Assembly: GCA_947487845.1 (NCBI GenBank)
Contig: CANKYC010000050.1
Coordinates: forward strand, 1 to 8,340
Length of the DNA: 8,340 nt
Origin: Rickettsiales bacterium
Lineage (GTDB): Bacteria; Pseudomonadota; Alphaproteobacteria; Rickettsiales; UBA1997
Direction of reading: 5' to 3'
The notes beneath the pieces were generated by a model. That model ran no database searches, was not told the origin of the DNA, and saw only the letters and a program-made list of their open reading frames with translations. Shown here in pieces: positions 6,716-8,340 of the stretch (positions within the stretch are counted from its first letter, which is position 1; every line of letters begins with the position of its first letter). The position numbers and the translations under genes are program-made.

Positions 6716-7037
6716 ATTGATTTGTTGGCGAAATTTAGCCGTCAGAACTTAAGAAGAGAGCGGTTAAATTCAACTAGAAAAGCTGATGAGTTTAAGATTA
6801 TTTTTGGTGATTATCCCTTAAGAGCCCGTTCTAAGTCTTTTTTAACCTCAAATTTTGACATGTTTTTAGCGCTTTTTTAGTAAAATTACGACCAATATCA
6901 GGATATATTGCGAGTAATTTTACTAAAAAATAAGCAAAAATAGGGCGAACTTTGAGGTTAAAAAAGACTTAGGACAGGCTCTAAGAACTTATGATTACGA
7001 AATTAGTGATTTAGTTTTAATGGCAAATTTTCCAACA
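6716..7037 (+). pseudogene. Possible gene remnant interrupted by the MITE-like element
   Basis: A plus-strand frame without a start codon is open from 6716 (preceded by TAA at 6713-6715) to the element boundary. Removing 6822-6981 and one TAA duplication joins it in frame to 6985-7037, giving about 53 continuous codons. The junction peptide reads FKIIFGDYPLRTYDYEISDL. With the element present, the frame ends in a stop inside it, at TAG 6878-6880. Downstream, the frame runs into repeat copy C. I do not recognise the protein. At this base composition such a run is somewhat unexpected by chance but not decisive, and no start codon or complete domain is visible, so the call is tentative. Confidence 0.3.
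6822..6981. mobile_element. MITE-like 160-bp palindromic element with TAA target duplication
   Basis: The whole segment is a near-perfect inverted repeat centred at 6901/6902. The outer 31 bp (6822-6852 and 6951-6981), starting GAGCCCGTTCTAAGTC on the left and GAGCCTGTCCTAAGTC read from the right, match at 29 of 31 positions. The inner 17 bp (6873-6889 and 6914-6930) match perfectly, the 20-bp segments between them match about half, and CAATAT/ATATTG closes the centre. It is flanked by direct TAA copies at 6819-6821 and 6982-6984, as a transposition footprint would be. It encodes no protein, so it must be non-autonomous. Ends beginning GAG with a 3-bp TNA-type duplication fit the IS1031 group of the IS5 family; that assignment is inference. 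It lies between secF and dnaN, and RNA from either strand would fold into a long hairpin. Confidence 0.8.
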
Positions 7038-7038
7038 G

Positions 7039-7067
7039 CGTCATCTTGGAACTTGCTTCAGGATCTA
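7039..7067 (+). repeat. Short palindromic repeat, copy C (degenerate)
   Basis: CGTCATCTTGGAACTTGCTT followed by CAGGATCTA matches copy B except for one extra G in the left arm and a few substitutions. The stem survives with a G-T wobble and a bulged base (7043-7051 with 7057-7064). It has the same plus orientation as copy B and sits 55 bp beyond the MITE-like element, in the gene-free stretch downstream of secF. Confidence 0.7.
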
Positions 7068-7120
7068 CAAAATAATGAGGCTTCTTGCAGGCTTTTTCTA
7101 TTAATATTTTACTGCGAATA

Positions 7121-8032
7121 TTACTTTTTCTTTTCTTCTTTTTTGCGTGGATCGAGATAAATCAAAATTGGAGCCGAAATATAAATTGAAGAATAAGTTC
7201 CAATCACAATCCCAACAAAAGTTGCGGTGCTGAAACTATATAAAGCTTCGCCGCCAAATAGCATCAAAGCTAACAGAGAAAATAAAGTTACGCCGGAAGT
7301 TAAAACCGTTCTGCTCAAAGTTGAATTGGTGCTGGAATTAATCAGATCGGCCAAATTCATTTTTTTATAACGGCGCAAATTTTCGCGGATGCGATCGTAA
7401 ATCACCACCGAGTCATTGATGGAATAGCCAATAACCGTAAGGATTGCGGCAATTGAAGTAAGATTAAATTCTAAGCCACTTAAAGAGTAAAAACCCAAAG
7501 TTAAAACTGCGTCATGAATTAAGGCAAAAATGCCGCCAATACCAAATTGCCAATCAAATCTGATCCAAATATAAATCATGATGAAAGCAAAAGACATAAT
7601 CAGCGCCAAGAAACCTTTCCCAATTAATTCTGCGCCAACTTGTGGGCCAACATAATCAATTTTACGATATTCAACATTCGCAAAATTTTGATTTAAAATT
7701 TCCTGAATTTTTTTAACGATAACTGATTGCTCTTCATCAGTTTTGGCAACGCGGATAAGTAAATCTTTTTGATCTACATTTTGAATTTGAACATCTTTAA
7801 TTTGCGAAGTGATGAGTTCGCGAACCTTTGCCACATCAACATTTTCAGCCATTCTGGCTTCGATTAAAATACCACCAGCAAAATCAATTCCGAAATTTAA
7901 TCCCTTAACCAGCACCAAAGCCAGCGACCCAATAATGCAAATAACCGACATTAATAATGCCAGTTTATGCACTTTCATGAAGTCAATATTGGTGCGGCTC
8001 AATGAGGAACGAAAAGATGAAATAATTTTCAA
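7121..8032 (-). CDS. secF: Protein translocase subunit SecF
   Basis: A 303-residue inner-membrane protein of the RND-related SecDF complex, which uses the proton gradient to help pull exported proteins through SecYEG. One membrane helix (about 24-42) precedes FGIDFAGG (47-54) and a periplasmic domain (about 55-135). Five more helices follow, including RFDWQFGIGGIFALIHDAV (158-176), GLEFNLTSIAAILTVIGYSI (186-205) with NDSVVIYDRIRENLR (206-220), and GIVIGTYSSIYISAPIL (274-290). The tail is lysine-rich. The start appears to be TTG at 8030-8032, one base past the rpsT stop. The first in-frame ATG (7976-7978) would drop the NIDFMK stretch that I recall being conserved in alphaproteobacterial SecF; a TTG at 8000-8002 is another option. 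secD is not in the window. Confidence 0.95.
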   Translation of the reverse strand: MKIISSFRSSLSRTNIDFMKVHKLALLMSVICIIGSLALVLVKGLNFGIDFAGGILIEARMAENVDVAKVRELITSQIKDVQIQNVDQKDLLIRVAKTDEEQSVIVKKIQEILNQNFANVEYRKIDYVGPQVGAELIGKGFLALIMSFAFIMIYIWIRFDWQFGIGGIFALIHDAVLTLGFYSLSGLEFNLTSIAAILTVIGYSINDSVVIYDRIRENLRRYKKMNLADLINSSTNSTLSRTVLTSGVTLFSLLALMLFGGEALYSFSTATFVGIVIGTYSSIYISAPILIYLDPRKKEEKKK

Positions 8033-8033
8033 A

Positions 8034-8303
8034 TTATTTTGCGTTTATTTTACGAATTGCTGAAGCGATTCTGCTCAATTTTCTTGCAGCAGTGTTTAAT
8101 TTATAAACTTTTTTAGTAACACCGCGCATAATTTCTGGCTCTAGCACTTTAAAGGCTTCACGAGCTTTGGGTTCATCACCCGCTTTAACCGCATCATCAA
8201 CTTTTCTAACAAAAGTTCTGATTCTGTTTCTTCTCGAGTTGTTAACTTCTTTCTTTGCTGCGCTGCCGCGAAGTGCTTTCTGAGCTGATTTGGTATTAGC
8301 CAT
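8034..8303 (-). CDS. rpsT: 30S ribosomal protein S20
   Basis: An 89-residue, strongly basic protein (S20 is usually 86-90 residues) that binds 16S rRNA early in small-subunit assembly. The opening MANTKSAQKALRGSAAKK, the central RRNRIRTFVRKVDDAVKAGD (24-43) and the KLNTAARKLSRIASAI end (68-83) are typical of the family. The ATG at 8301-8303 is preceded on the minus strand by an A-rich leader with no Shine-Dalgarno; only 37 bp of upstream DNA is present, so its promoter is outside or at the window edge. It is the first gene of a pair with secF, separated by one base. Confidence 0.97.
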   Translation of the reverse strand: MANTKSAQKALRGSAAKKEVNNSRRNRIRTFVRKVDDAVKAGDEPKAREAFKVLEPEIMRGVTKKVYKLNTAARKLSRIASAIRKINAK

Positions 8304-8340
8304 TTTTTTTGTTTAAGTTTTAGTTTGGAAAATTTTTTTT

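Noticed and set aside
6708..6821. dnaN promoter
   Set aside because: Several AT-rich hexamers occur, but no -35/-10 pair with acceptable spacing stood out.
7038..7159. Continuation of the possible gene remnant over repeat copy C into the secF end
   Set aside because: Beyond 7038 the frame covers a repeat and then runs antisense to the lysine-rich SecF tail, so openness there is not evidence of coding.
1..8340. CRISPR array, tRNA, rRNA, toxin-antitoxin or defence genes
   Set aside because: I looked on both strands and saw no regularly spaced repeats, no recognisable RNA gene and no such protein families.

Overview
The window looks like a piece of an AT-rich alphaproteobacterial chromosome (roughly one third G+C by eye). 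The evidence is a membrane-anchored class I cytochrome c of the CycM/c552 type, a HemJ-type protoporphyrinogen oxidase, a SecF with the alphaproteobacterial layout, and short hairpin repeats of the kind scattered through many alphaproteobacterial genomes, including Rickettsiales. Assignment to a Rickettsiales-like or related uncultured lineage is inference. Most genes are housekeeping genes with intact motifs.

Layout. Positions 1-129 (minus) hold the first 43 codons of a pseudopilin-like protein cut by the window edge. Positions 188-1641 (minus) form a compact prs-cycM pair: PRPP synthase, then membrane cytochrome c after a 5-base gap. A 94-bp divergent spacer separates these from a plus-strand cluster at 1736-4178: hemJ, a VanX-family D-Ala-D-Ala dipeptidase (1-base gap) and selO (18-base gap). 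Positions 4179-4320 are a G+C-rich, hairpin-packed spacer between the convergent selO and recF. Positions 4321-6707 (minus) hold dnaN followed by recF, separated by 146 bp that carry two inverted copies of a short palindromic repeat. Positions 6708-7120 have no intact gene. They hold a 160-bp near-perfect palindrome with a 3-bp target duplication (a MITE-like element), a third, degenerate copy of the short repeat, and an open frame that becomes continuous when the element is removed on paper. Positions 7121-8303 (minus) hold rpsT followed one base later by secF, which appears to start at TTG.

How the genes fit together. dnaN and recF give the replication clamp and a recombination/repair ATPase and keep the ancestral dnaN-recF order; dnaA does not lie immediately upstream. 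prs supplies PRPP for nucleotides. cycM and hemJ serve aerobic respiration and heme synthesis. secF belongs to the SecDF part of the protein-export machinery. I found no defence system, CRISPR array, phage module or obviously new multi-gene system. The most unusual content is non-coding: the MITE-like element, the repeat family with a compensatory stem change, and the hairpin block after selO. Recognisable Shine-Dalgarno sequences are scarce at the starts I inspected, and tight gene spacing suggests translational coupling in several places.
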